Positions 42,950-51,733 of a DNA stretch of 64,000 nt are shown here, piece after piece. Every line of letters starts with the position of its first letter. Position 1 is the first letter of the stretch. The notes below the pieces were generated by a model, which saw nothing but the letters and a program-made list of their open reading frames with translations, made no database searches and was not told the origin of the DNA. Position numbers and translations under genes: made by a program. Source of the DNA: Flavitalea plasmicola (GTDB lineage: Bacteria > Bacteroidota > Bacteroidia > Chitinophagales > Chitinophagaceae). The stretch covers positions 434,001-498,000 of the forward strand of contig NZ_JAUOTO010000001.1 of the NCBI RefSeq assembly GCF_030546645.1. The letters run 5' to 3'.

Positions 42950-45358
42950 ATGCCTACAGCAACATTGGACATACAGCTGAACGCCGGAACGCAAAAAGCG
43001 CTGAAGATCGCCCAGTCGCTGGCCAGGGAACATATGCATGCCGCCTTTGGCGCACCTCATCTCCTGAAAGCCCTCCTGCACAAGGACCTGGAGACCGGGC
43101 AGCAACTGTGGCAGCACGACTATGACGTCTACTACATCGAAGAATGGGCGGACGTGAGAATGGAATCTTATCGTAAATCACCCGCACCGAAGGAAGCGCC
43201 CGCCGGAAACGATGATATTGCCGCCATCCTGGAAGAGGCGGACAATGTCCGGCTGCAGCTGAATGACGAGGAGGTAACACCCTTGCATGTGTTGATTGCG
43301 CTCAGTACGCCCGGCGTCGGCTTCAGCTTCGAGCAGCTGAAAACATTTCCCCTCCAAAGGGAGGCATTACTGCAAATAGATCAGGACAATAACACGCTTC
43401 GCCAGCTGAACATCCCATCCGCCGCCAACACCAGGATCCAGGCCCTCCTGAAATTCTGCCGTGATAAGACGCTGCAGGCCGCGCAGGACGGTATGGACCC
43501 CATTGCAGGCAGACAGCAGGAGATCCGCATGATGGCGGAGATCATCAGCCGCCGGAGCAAACCTAACGTGCTGATCATCGGTGAGCCGGGCGTAGGCAAG
43601 TCTGCCCTCGTGGACGGCTTCGCCCAGGCCATCCACAACGGACAAGTACCGGATTTCTTACGCAACGCGAAGATCTTCCAGCTGGACAACGGCGCACTGG
43701 TCGCCGGCGCCTCCTATAAAGGGGAGGTAGAGGAGAGACTAAAGTCAATCCTGCAGGAGATCCAAACTTTCGATAAAGCCATCCTGTTCATAGACGAGAT
43801 CCATGCCCTGCTGGATAAACAAGGGGCCGCAGCCGGAGCCGCCAATCTTTTGAAACCTGAGCTTGCCCGGGGAGCGATCACGGTCATCGGCGCCACCACG
43901 CTGGAAGAGTACAGGCGACACATCGAAAAGGACGAGGCCTTCGCCCGGCGATTTGAAGTGCTCTCCGTTGCCGAACCCGATGCCGCCACCGCCTTCCGGA
44001 TGATAAAGCAGGTACTGCCGCGCTATGAAGCCCACCACCGCATACAGGCCGAAGACGAGACAATAAAAGAATCCGTACGGCTGGCTAAGCGATATATCAA
44101 GGACAGGAAACTGCCAGATGCGGCCATCGACCTGGTAGACCGCAGCATGGCCAGCCTGCGGCTGGCCATCGACACGGGAGCGGACAAGATAAAAAAGCTG
44201 GAAGCCCTGATAGCAACAGAAGATGAGCAATGGCACCTCGAACAATTGAGACAAACGGTCGGCCCCATCATTTGGTCTGCCGCCGCGCCCGGAGATGACC
44301 CCCAGGATCTGACAGTCATCTACCAACGCCTGAAAGCGATCCTCCCACTGACCCGGACCAGCCTGCAGCAGCAGGACATCACTTCCATCGTGGCGGACAA
44401 GACGGGCATCCCCGTGGGTAAGCTGCAGTCGGCGGAAAGAGAGCGGCTGCTCGATATGCCTGGCCTCCTGAGACAAAGGGTCGTAGGACAGTCCCATGCC
44501 ATCCACACCATCAGCGAAGCCATTCTGGAATCCCGGTCCGGATTGAGCAAGCCCGGCCAGCCCATCGGATCATTCTTTTTCCTGGGTCCCACCGGCACCG
44601 GCAAGACGGAGCTGGCCCGGGCGCTGGCAGAGCTGCTGTTCCAGGACGAACGATATATCATCCGCTTCGACATGTCGGAATTCAAAGAAGAACATGCCGC
44701 CGCATTGCTGTATGGCGCCCCTCCCGGATACGTAGGATATGAAGAAGGCGGCCTGCTGGTGAATAAGATCAGGCAGCAGCCTTACGCCGTTGTCCTTTTC
44801 GACGAGATCGAGAAAGCCCATGCCTCCGTGTTCGATATTTTCCTGCAGATCATGGACGAAGGCAGACTGCATGACAAGCTGGGACGACAAGGAGATTTTT
44901 CCAATGCCCTGATCATCTTCACGTCCAACATCGCCAGCAAATACGTGGCGGAAGCATTCGCGCAAGGGACTGCGCCTTCGCATGCCCACCTGCTCGATAA
45001 GATGGCAGCGCATTTCCGTCCCGAATTTCTGGGTCGCCTGACGGAGATCGTTCCTTTCAGCCCCATCGACACCGGCATGGTGGAAGATATCTTCCGGATA
45101 CAGCTGAAAGGATTGCATCAGCTGCTGAAAGGACAGAACATCGAATTGGACATCACCCCCGCAGCCTTGAAACATCTCGCCGCGCTGGGATTCTCTCCGG
45201 ACTACGGAGCAAGACCATTGGCCGGCATCATACGAGGCCAGCTGAGAAGACCCCTGTCCCGGATGATCGTCAGCGGAGCGCTTACACCCGGAAGTAAAAT
45301 TACCCTTGGCCTGGGCGCTGGCAGCCGATTGATCTGGTGCGCGGACAAGTCCGAATAA
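42950..45358 (+). CDS. tssH: T6SS sheath-recycling AAA+ ATPase TssH (ClpV)
   Basis: The 802-residue ClpB-like disaggregase has an N-terminal Clp_N domain (about 1-150), the first AAA+ module with Walker A GEPGVGKS (about 211-218) and Walker B LFIDEIHAL, and a middle region. The second module has GPTGTGKTE (about 545-553) and VLFDEIEKAH, and is followed by the ClpB D2-small domain (YGARPLAGIIRGQLRRPLSR). It disassembles the contracted TssBC sheath using ATP. It is slightly shorter than most ClpV, mainly through a short middle domain. Confidence 0.95.
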   Translation: MPTATLDIQLNAGTQKALKIAQSLAREHMHAAFGAPHLLKALLHKDLETGQQLWQHDYDVYYIEEWADVRMESYRKSPAPKEAPAGNDDIAAILEEADNVRLQLNDEEVTPLHVLIALSTPGVGFSFEQLKTFPLQREALLQIDQDNNTLRQLNIPSAANTRIQALLKFCRDKTLQAAQDGMDPIAGRQQEIRMMAEIISRRSKPNVLIIGEPGVGKSALVDGFAQAIHNGQVPDFLRNAKIFQLDNGALVAGASYKGEVEERLKSILQEIQTFDKAILFIDEIHALLDKQGAAAGAANLLKPELARGAITVIGATTLEEYRRHIEKDEAFARRFEVLSVAEPDAATAFRMIKQVLPRYEAHHRIQAEDETIKESVRLAKRYIKDRKLPDAAIDLVDRSMASLRLAIDTGADKIKKLEALIATEDEQWHLEQLRQTVGPIIWSAAAPGDDPQDLTVIYQRLKAILPLTRTSLQQQDITSIVADKTGIPVGKLQSAERERLLDMPGLLRQRVVGQSHAIHTISEAILESRSGLSKPGQPIGSFFFLGPTGTGKTELARALAELLFQDERYIIRFDMSEFKEEHAAALLYGAPPGYVGYEEGGLLVNKIRQQPYAVVLFDEIEKAHASVFDIFLQIMDEGRLHDKLGRQGDFSNALIIFTSNIASKYVAEAFAQGTAPSHAHLLDKMAAHFRPEFLGRLTEIVPFSPIDTGMVEDIFRIQLKGLHQLLKGQNIELDITPAALKHLAALGFSPDYGARPLAGIIRGQLRRPLSRMIVSGALTPGSKITLGLGAGSRLIWCADKSE

Positions 45359-45392
45359 TAAAACCTTTTCTTAAAAACTTAAAACTCAGATT

Positions 45393-45845
45393 ATGGCTAT
45401 TGAACCTTATGGAATTGGCGGCACCGAAGTCAAAACAGACGCATTCGAAGCCTTTGCCGATATTCCGCAGAACCGCGTTCTCATCGCAGAGCAGCTGACG
45501 AAAGATCCGCCTGTCAAGCCGGACATTGTGCAGGGCCTCACCGATATCGCATCCGTCTTTGAGCACTTCGCCCCCAAAGTGGACATGGAGTTCGGTACGG
45601 AGGAAGGCACCATCCGCCGCGAAACCTTACAATTCCGGGGATTGGAAGATTTCGGTACCAGGGGCATCACCGTGCAAAGCCCCTACCTGAAAGAGCTGAA
45701 TATGAAGCAGCAGCAGTATCACAAGATCATCCGGCAGCTGAAGACCAACAAGCTCCTGAAACAGGCCATTGCCCATGCAGAGACAAAAGAGCACCTCATC
45801 CAGGCATTACAGGCCCTGATCCGCGAGCTGGATACTGCCTCTTAA
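45393..45845 (+). CDS. tssB: T6SS contractile sheath small subunit TssB
   Basis: This 150-residue protein has the T6SSiii TssB pattern: a short N-terminal extension (YGIGGTEVKTDAFEAFADIP), then APKVDMEFGTEEGTIRRETL and FRGLEDFGTRGITVQSPYLK, where the family has FxxLxDF. It polymerises with TssC into the contractile sheath around the Hcp tube. It lies 34 bases after clpV and 27 bases before tssC. Confidence 0.95.
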   Translation: MAIEPYGIGGTEVKTDAFEAFADIPQNRVLIAEQLTKDPPVKPDIVQGLTDIASVFEHFAPKVDMEFGTEEGTIRRETLQFRGLEDFGTRGITVQSPYLKELNMKQQQYHKIIRQLKTNKLLKQAIAHAETKEHLIQALQALIRELDTAS

Positions 45846-45872
45846 TTATTTTAAACATTTAAATACCAGATC

Positions 45873-47255
45873 ATGTCAGTTGAACAAATCAAAACAGCCG
45901 ATCAGGCTGATACGAAATATAAGATCATCGATACGGCTGCAGCCGCTGAAGCGCTGGAGTCCCAGCTGAACGGCCTGGCGAAATTCGGCGGATTCGACCT
46001 GCTGGAGTCGGCCATCGACGCAGTCCAGAACCTCAATCCTTCCCGTAAGGCGCGCCGTAAAATTTTCCTGGAAGAGCCGGCTAAAAAAGAGGAGCGGGCA
46101 GAGCTGAAGAAGATCCTCCAATGGTGGACAGAGATCCTGCAGGACTCCGGCGACATCGTGGAAATGGTAGCCGCCTGTAACGAGAAGGCAGTTTCCGCGG
46201 AACAAACGCTTACTGCCAACCTGAAAGCAGCCGTGAAAGAAACGGAAGAGCTGGAAAGGTCCTACCGGTCCGTCGCACTCTTCTTCAAGAATACAGAAAG
46301 CCTGAAGATCAAAAACGTATCTGTCATTAATGCAGAGCCCGATCAGCTGAAAGACCTCGACAACACCCGCTTTATCGATGCCATCCGCGTAGAGCTGATC
46401 AACAACTACGACCGCCTCGACCTGCGCAACAACTACAGCCTGCTCATCCTCCCGGGCTACCTCGGATCCAATAAGGTGCTGGAAAAATGGGCGAAGATCG
46501 CTTATGAGAATAAGGTGATGCTGATCACGGACTTCGAACACCTCGACTCACCGGATGATGTCATGGAACTATTCGAGGCCGCTAACCTCACAGGAGGGGA
46601 TCCGTGGAGATCCAATGTCATCATGACCTGCAACTGGCTGGTTGGCCGCGGTAAGCTGGATGACATCGACGAAGAGGATCATCTGTATGTGCCGCCCGCC
46701 GCCGCATTGGGAGGTCGTATCTATCAGACACTGATGTCCCAGGTGACGGCCGGAAAAAAATTCGGTGGACTGAATGAAGTAGATGGGGTTCGCTTCGACC
46801 TGAAAAAAAGCGAGATCGCTGGCCTGGAAAAACTAGGCCTCGTGCCGATGGTGAAGGAATACGGCAAAGTGATGGCCTTCTCTGCCAAGACGCTCTTCAA
46901 TGGAGATAACCTCGGTTTGCAAACATATTCCGTCGTCCGCGTATTCGACTATGTCACCAAAGTAATGATGGACTTCCTCAACAGGCGCGCTTTCGAGAAC
47001 TTCAATGCCAGCACCCGTAAGGAACTGATGGGGCAGATCGTACGATTCCTGGATGGAATAACGGGACCGGGTAAGCTAATAGAGAATTTCACGATCCGGC
47101 GTTTTGAACAGGACCCGCTGCAAAAAGACAGGATCCATCTGGACATTCACCTGAAACCGTACTTCCCCGCAAAGACTTTCCTGATAAAGCTCGAAGGACA
47201 AAAAGGGGAAGACGCGGAAAAAACAGAATGGGCTTCTGAATACGAACAGGAATAA
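45873..47255 (+). CDS. tssC: T6SS contractile sheath large subunit TssC
   Basis: The 460-residue protein has TssC features: a conserved central region LLILPGYLGSNKVLEKWAKI, a handle region NNYDRLDLRNNYS, and the C-terminal MMDFLNRRAFENFNASTRKE. The end reads IHLDIHLKPYFPAKTFLIKL, the typical TssC ending. With TssB it builds the contractile sheath. The next gene on the strand, hcp, follows only after 396 bases, the one large gap of the operon. Confidence 0.95.
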   Translation: MSVEQIKTADQADTKYKIIDTAAAAEALESQLNGLAKFGGFDLLESAIDAVQNLNPSRKARRKIFLEEPAKKEERAELKKILQWWTEILQDSGDIVEMVAACNEKAVSAEQTLTANLKAAVKETEELERSYRSVALFFKNTESLKIKNVSVINAEPDQLKDLDNTRFIDAIRVELINNYDRLDLRNNYSLLILPGYLGSNKVLEKWAKIAYENKVMLITDFEHLDSPDDVMELFEAANLTGGDPWRSNVIMTCNWLVGRGKLDDIDEEDHLYVPPAAALGGRIYQTLMSQVTAGKKFGGLNEVDGVRFDLKKSEIAGLEKLGLVPMVKEYGKVMAFSAKTLFNGDNLGLQTYSVVRVFDYVTKVMMDFLNRRAFENFNASTRKELMGQIVRFLDGITGPGKLIENFTIRRFEQDPLQKDRIHLDIHLKPYFPAKTFLIKLEGQKGEDAEKTEWASEYEQE

Positions 47256-47651
47256 CACTATATAATAATATGTGCAGGAACGATAGTATATAATAAGAGG
47301 TGTACGTTTCTTCGTAATGTGGATAATTTGGCACCCTATTTGGCGTTGTTAAAAAATAATTTCAATAATATTGTATCACTACCTGAAATAATCTCAATAC
47401 TACGATCCAACCTTTGAATGCCTTATCCGTCTTTATAGAATATACTCCCCATTTGTAGTTTTTTTTATTGCCCCCGACTCGTAGCAATTTTCCCCTTAGT
47501 ATTCGACCATTACAGGCCGGACTACTGATTTCGTAGCTGCATGAGTGTGTAATATGCCCAAAAGGTGTACTGGACTCTCCATGTCTATTCATCAGTTTTT
47601 TTTATTTATTGGTCTTTATACCATTTTTTAATCTTTAAAAATTAAAATGTC
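47256..47651. other. AT-rich gap between tssC and hcp
   Basis: These 396 bases are visibly richer in A and T than the flanking genes and break an otherwise tight operon. Runs such as CTATATAATAATATG and TTTTTTTTATTTATTGG occur. The right end probably holds the hcp promoter, but no perfect TAnnTTTG is present. Apart from a doubtful minus-strand frame (47362-47592) I see no gene, terminator or repeat. Confidence 0.5.
47362..47592 (-). CDS. doubtful small ORF (76 aa) in the AT-rich gap
   Basis: The frame runs from ATG at 47592 to the stop at 47362. The second half (GRILRGKLLRVGG, NYKWGVYSIK, GWIVVLRLFQ) is more protein-like than chance frames nearby. It is antisense to the operon, has no recognisable family, and could be a leftover of a lost gene. 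The evidence is base composition and frame length only. Confidence 0.25.
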   Translation of the reverse strand: MNRHGESSTPFGHITHSCSYEISSPACNGRILRGKLLRVGGNKKNYKWGVYSIKTDKAFKGWIVVLRLFQVVIQYY

Positions 47652-48044
47652 ATGTCATTCAAGGCAAAACTTAAAGTAGGCGGCAAAGAAGTCAACGTGC
47701 TGAACTTGAACTATGCGTTGAAACAGGAAACAGACGCCACGGGCCGTCCATCCTCCATTACAAGAGGCGGCAAGATCACTATGACGGTGGAATCCACGGG
47801 CGACACTACTTTTTTCGAGTGGATGTGCAACAACTTCGAAAGGAAGGATGGGACCGTCACATTCGTAAAGCGGGATTCCGACGCCACCATGAAGGAGCTT
47901 AATTTCAAGGAGGCTTACCTCGTAGACTATAAGGAGAACTTCGAAGCCTCGGGGGATAATCCCGTAACGGAGTCCTTTACGCTCAGTGCGAGAGAAATAG
48001 CCGTAGGCAGCGGCACACACACCAACGAATGGGTAAAAATGTAA
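47652..48044 (+). CDS. hcp: T6SS inner-tube protein Hcp (TssD), copy 1
   Basis: This 130-residue protein has the Bacteroidota Hcp pattern: MSFKAKLKVGGKEVNVLNLN, ETDATGRPSSITRGGKITMT, FFEWMCNNFERKDGTV and FEASGDNPVTESFTLSAREI. It stacks as hexameric rings to form the tube pushed by the sheath. ATG at 47652 is preferred over the out-of-frame ATG 5 bases before. It is followed by a hairpin and a second, divergent copy. Confidence 0.95.
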   Translation: MSFKAKLKVGGKEVNVLNLNYALKQETDATGRPSSITRGGKITMTVESTGDTTFFEWMCNNFERKDGTVTFVKRDSDATMKELNFKEAYLVDYKENFEASGDNPVTESFTLSAREIAVGSGTHTNEWVKM

Positions 48045-48055
48045 AAAGTTAACCA

Positions 48056-48081
48056 GGTGGGTCGTCGACTGGCGGCCCACC
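48056..48081 (+). terminator. hairpin between the two hcp genes
   Basis: GGTGGGTC (48056-48063) pairs with GGCCCACC (48074-48081) at seven of eight positions, with a 10-base loop; the bases after it are TTAAATTATCTTG. There is no clean T run, so it may be an attenuator or an mRNA-stabilising end for hcp copy 1. The TTATCTTG that follows could serve as a -7 element for copy 2. Confidence 0.4.
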
Positions 48082-48095
48082 TTAAATTATCTTGC

Positions 48096-48485
48096 ATGTC
48101 ATTCCTGGCTAAACTAACGATAGACGGAGAAGATTCCAATATCCTCTATTGTGGCTTTCGCTTCTCCCAGGTGACGGATACCACCGGAAGACCTTCTTCC
48201 GTCCCACAGGGAGGCACAGTCAACCTCACCATTGAAAGCACCGGAAAGGTAGACCTCTTCGACTGGATGATCAGTCCTACACAGAAGAAGAGCGGTACGA
48301 TCACATTCTACCGCCGGGACACCATGAGCAAATTGAAGACACTGGAATTTTCGGACGCACATTGCGTGGATTACAACGAGGTCTATCAGCATGACGGTGA
48401 ATTCCCCATGCAGATCGGATTGGTGTTGAGTGCAAAAGAATTGCGACTGAATGGATCGAATTTTAAAAACAACTGGCCGGAATAG
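48096..48485 (+). CDS. hcp: T6SS inner-tube protein Hcp (TssD), copy 2, divergent
   Basis: This 129-residue Hcp paralogue shares the family landmarks DTTGRPSSVPQGGTVNLTIE, LFDWM and VDYNEV with copy 1, but is only about one-third identical by eye. It could form rings specialised for the neighbouring VgrG-Rhs cargo or mixed tubes. ATG at 48096 is chosen because the MSF start matches copy 1; an ATG 39 bases earlier lies in the hairpin. It precedes vgrG by 43 bases. Confidence 0.92.
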   Translation: MSFLAKLTIDGEDSNILYCGFRFSQVTDTTGRPSSVPQGGTVNLTIESTGKVDLFDWMISPTQKKSGTITFYRRDTMSKLKTLEFSDAHCVDYNEVYQHDGEFPMQIGLVLSAKELRLNGSNFKNNWPE

Positions 48486-48528
48486 TTCCCCCTGCCGGTG
48501 CTACACACCATAAACGATACTATTTTTT

Positions 48529-50346
48529 ATGGCACAGCTAGTCAGCACGAATATCAGCATTGCCGGTGACCCTATCACGCAATTTTCATCTTTTCAGCTA
48601 ACCCAGGGCATATTTTCACACCATGTCTTCAGGCTGGTGTGCCCCGCCGTCTCCATCGACGGCAGCACGGGCAATATATTCCATCAGTCGAAAAACCTGA
48701 TGGGGGCCACCCTGACCGCACAGATCAATTCCGTGGGCATGGATGGACAGCTTCGTTTCAGCGGCGTCGTCACCCAGGTGGAGACCTCCCGCTTTTCCAG
48801 TTATACGGGAGACATCATCATCACGGGACACAGCCCCACCATCATCCTGGACAATGGCCCCCATTGCAAGAGCTGGGAAAAAAAGGCGGTGAAGAACATC
48901 GCACAGGATGTCCTGAAGCACTTCCCGCAGAATTTGCTGAACCCGAAGATCGCCCCGCTGTATCCCGAGACATTGGCCTATTATGTCCAGTACAAAGAGA
49001 CAGCCTGGCAGTTCCTCTCCCGTCTCTGCGCCACCTACGGCGAATGGCTGTATTACGACGGCCGCTCGCTGGTGATCGGTCCTCCCGCGGGAGGCAATAA
49101 CACTGCGCTCACTTTCGGCAGCACGCTCAGCCGTTTTACCATGGCCCTGCAGGTGCGGCCTGCCGCCCTTCAGATGATGGCCTATGACTATATGAACCAC
49201 CAGGTATATACGAGTACACCCAGCGGTATCGAAGGACGGGCGGGTCTCAACGACCTGGGCAAGATTGCCCTCCAGGCCAGCCAGACCGTCTATGCCGCCC
49301 AGCCAAAAGTCTGGAACAATCATTTTTTAACGAATAAAAAACAGCTGGACGACGTCGTCAATATCCAGTCTGCCATGCAAAGCAGCAATCATGTGCGCTT
49401 CAACGGCGCCAGCGGTCATCCCGGCGTCAATGTCGGAGGCCAGGTGAGCATTCAGGGGAAGAACTTCTTCAGCCAGGGCGACGAGACCTATGGCGATTAC
49501 ACCGTGGTGTCCGTCAATCATTTTGCCGACGGACAAGGTAATTACAACAACGATTTCGTGGCAGTCCCCTCCAGCATAAAGGTTCCGCCCGTTGCAACCC
49601 CGATGGCGCCTCCCTGCGAGGCGCAGAGCGCCGTGGTCACCGACAACCACGATCCGAAAGGCCTGGGAAGGGTGCGGGTGAAATTCTATTGGATGAACGG
49701 ATCGGAAAAAACACCATGGATAAGGGTCACCAGCCCGCATGGCGGCGGCGGCAAAGGCATGTTCTTCATACCCGAGGTGGGAGAGGAGATCATCGCCGGC
49801 TTCGAAGGCGACAGCGCCGTCAAGCCCTATGTGATAGGCACCGTGTACCATGGCGCCGCCAGCAACGCTTTCAGCAATGGCGGCAACGACGTAAAAGCGC
49901 TGCAGACCCGTAGTGGAAATAAGGTCATCATGAACGACGCCGCTGGCAGCGTGTTCGTGGAGGACAAGGACGGCAACAGCATGATGATGGACGGGGCCGG
50001 CAATATTACTTTCAAATCAAATAAGACCGTGACCATCAATGCCACGGATGAAATTATTTTCCAGACGAAGAAGATCACCATGCTGGCCGAGAACGAAGTG
50101 TACCTGGAATCAAAAAAACTGGATGGTCAGCTGTCCGAGACAGCCACGCTCTTCGGCAAGAACAATGTCACCGTCCAGTCCGAGACCATGATAAGCCTGG
50201 AATCCCAGAACAAAGTGGAAGCATCCGCCAATACGGAGGTGACCCTCAACGGGAACAGCAAGGTCACGCTGAACAGCACGATGGTGGAAGCCAACGGGAA
50301 GGACGTCACGAATATCCGTGGCGGCATGGTCAACCTCAATACATAG
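48529..50346 (+). CDS. vgrG: T6SS spike protein VgrG (TssI)
   Basis: The 605-residue VgrG has a gp27-like base (about 1-360; ETAWQFLSRLCATYGEWLYY is a VgrG landmark) and a gp5/OB-fold region (about 360-460; DPKGLGRVRVKFYWM, TPWIRVTSPHGGGGKGMFFI, EVGEEIIAGFEGDSA). It ends in a beta-helix of repeating V-x-x-x-x-S/N-turns (about 480-605). No extra effector domain is fused. It sits at the tip of the Hcp tube. The next gene begins 2 bases after its stop, suggesting translational coupling with the cargo genes. Confidence 0.95.
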   Translation: MAQLVSTNISIAGDPITQFSSFQLTQGIFSHHVFRLVCPAVSIDGSTGNIFHQSKNLMGATLTAQINSVGMDGQLRFSGVVTQVETSRFSSYTGDIIITGHSPTIILDNGPHCKSWEKKAVKNIAQDVLKHFPQNLLNPKIAPLYPETLAYYVQYKETAWQFLSRLCATYGEWLYYDGRSLVIGPPAGGNNTALTFGSTLSRFTMALQVRPAALQMMAYDYMNHQVYTSTPSGIEGRAGLNDLGKIALQASQTVYAAQPKVWNNHFLTNKKQLDDVVNIQSAMQSSNHVRFNGASGHPGVNVGGQVSIQGKNFFSQGDETYGDYTVVSVNHFADGQGNYNNDFVAVPSSIKVPPVATPMAPPCEAQSAVVTDNHDPKGLGRVRVKFYWMNGSEKTPWIRVTSPHGGGGKGMFFIPEVGEEIIAGFEGDSAVKPYVIGTVYHGAASNAFSNGGNDVKALQTRSGNKVIMNDAAGSVFVEDKDGNSMMMDGAGNITFKSNKTVTINATDEIIFQTKKITMLAENEVYLESKKLDGQLSETATLFGKNNVTVQSETMISLESQNKVEASANTEVTLNGNSKVTLNSTMVEANGKDVTNIRGGMVNLNT

Positions 50347-50348
50347 CT

Positions 50349-51722
50349 ATGATACATCCGCACAATCCCATTATGCAGCGACTGAATGCCATGGCACGGC
50401 AATGGCAACAGGAAGTCCGTCCCCGGCATCGGCTGATCAGGTGGATGCTGCGCCCGGAGGACCACCGCATGTACGAAGGGTTTTGCCGGCTGGAAGCATC
50501 CCAACATGGCAGCCTGAACAATCTCTTTGTATTTTTTTATACGCCTTTCCGGGAGACGGAAAACTTCAGCCATGCTATAATGGCCAACTGGCTGCAGGAG
50601 TACGATGACAACACGGAGCAAAAGAAAATATTGGCTGCGGCAGGAGTCAGGGGTGAATGGGACACGACTATCTTCAGGACAGCCGTCGCAGCCGAAGATC
50701 ACGCCGCCTGTGTCGCCCTGCTCCCACAAATGACCCGCTCCTACCGGGAATGGCTGGGCATGCCCGGCACGAACCTGGTACTCGCCCTCCTGCCCAAAGA
50801 AATGCCCTCGCCCCCTGCCTTCGCCGCCTGGCTGGAAACCTGGATGCGACAGGACCTGCCCGACGGCATTCAACTGTTGCTCTTCGATCATGCCCAGGGC
50901 AATTTCTGGGGCGCAATATTCGACAAACATCCCTCCCACAGCTGCACCATGCAGCACGACCTGCGTATGGAACAGGCTATCCGCGAGATCGCCACCGCCG
51001 GCGCCGCCACCGATCCGCAGGCCTCCTTCCGGCAATGCCTGTTCGGGATGGGCGAAGCCTCCGCGAAAAAAGACAGGCAAGGAACACAGGACTGGGGTGA
51101 AAAAGCCCTGGCACTTGGCAGGAGATCCGGCGACGCCCTCCTGCTGGCCACTGCCTGCATCTCCTATGCCGGGATGCTGTTCAATTTTAAGACGCATGAA
51201 AAAATAGATACCCTGCTGGAAGAAGGTTTGCAGGTTTGCATAAAAGGCATAGGAAAAGGGGAAGAAAGCATGAAGTCCCTGCTCCTTCAATACTACGCCT
51301 ACAAAGGATCGCATTGTCAGATCCGCAAGCAAAGAAAGGAGGCGCTGGGCTGGTTTATGCGTATGGGCGAAGAGGCCGCGGCTTTCGGCTTTTTCACACA
51401 ATCCATATCCGCCTGGTATAAGACATTCATCTTCGCCCGCTACAGGAATTTCGATACCGAAAAGGATAAAGCCGTGCTCGCCGCCATGCAGCTGACGGAC
51501 AAGCTGGGCCCGGAAGAGATCCTTTCCTCGGAATATCCTTTCCTGGCAGCCGCATTCGTACAGGACAGACTGGACAAATGGGCCGGCTTGCGACAGCAGG
51601 TGGAAGAAAAAATGCAGCAGGCTTGCGGTCCCGGCTGGCGGGAAGAAGTGGAAGAGATGGAAAAGAACTACACGCGCCAGCGGGTGCGGGAAGTGGAACA
51701 ACAGGCGCTGATGGAAGATTAA
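50349..51722 (+). CDS. unrecognised helical-repeat protein between VgrG and PAAR-Rhs, candidate effector-loading adaptor
   Basis: This 457-residue soluble protein has no signal peptide. Its first part (about 1-200) mixes aromatic and charged residues (MYEGFCRLEASQHGSLNNLF, FFYTPFRETENFSHAIMANW). The second half (about 220-455) looks like TPR-type helical hairpins: GEKALALGRRSGDALLLATA, YYAYKGSHCQIRKQRKEALG and GEEAAAFGFFTQSISAWYKT. I do not recognise it as DUF4123, DUF1795/EagR or DUF2169, the known T6SS adaptor families. Its slot (2 bases after vgrG, 11 bases before the Rhs gene) is where adaptors usually lie, so that role is inferred. Confidence 0.7.
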   Translation: MIHPHNPIMQRLNAMARQWQQEVRPRHRLIRWMLRPEDHRMYEGFCRLEASQHGSLNNLFVFFYTPFRETENFSHAIMANWLQEYDDNTEQKKILAAAGVRGEWDTTIFRTAVAAEDHAACVALLPQMTRSYREWLGMPGTNLVLALLPKEMPSPPAFAAWLETWMRQDLPDGIQLLLFDHAQGNFWGAIFDKHPSHSCTMQHDLRMEQAIREIATAGAATDPQASFRQCLFGMGEASAKKDRQGTQDWGEKALALGRRSGDALLLATACISYAGMLFNFKTHEKIDTLLEEGLQVCIKGIGKGEESMKSLLLQYYAYKGSHCQIRKQRKEALGWFMRMGEEAAAFGFFTQSISAWYKTFIFARYRNFDTEKDKAVLAAMQLTDKLGPEEILSSEYPFLAAAFVQDRLDKWAGLRQQVEEKMQQACGPGWREEVEEMEKNYTRQRVREVEQQALMED

Positions 51723-51733
51723 TAAACAGCATT

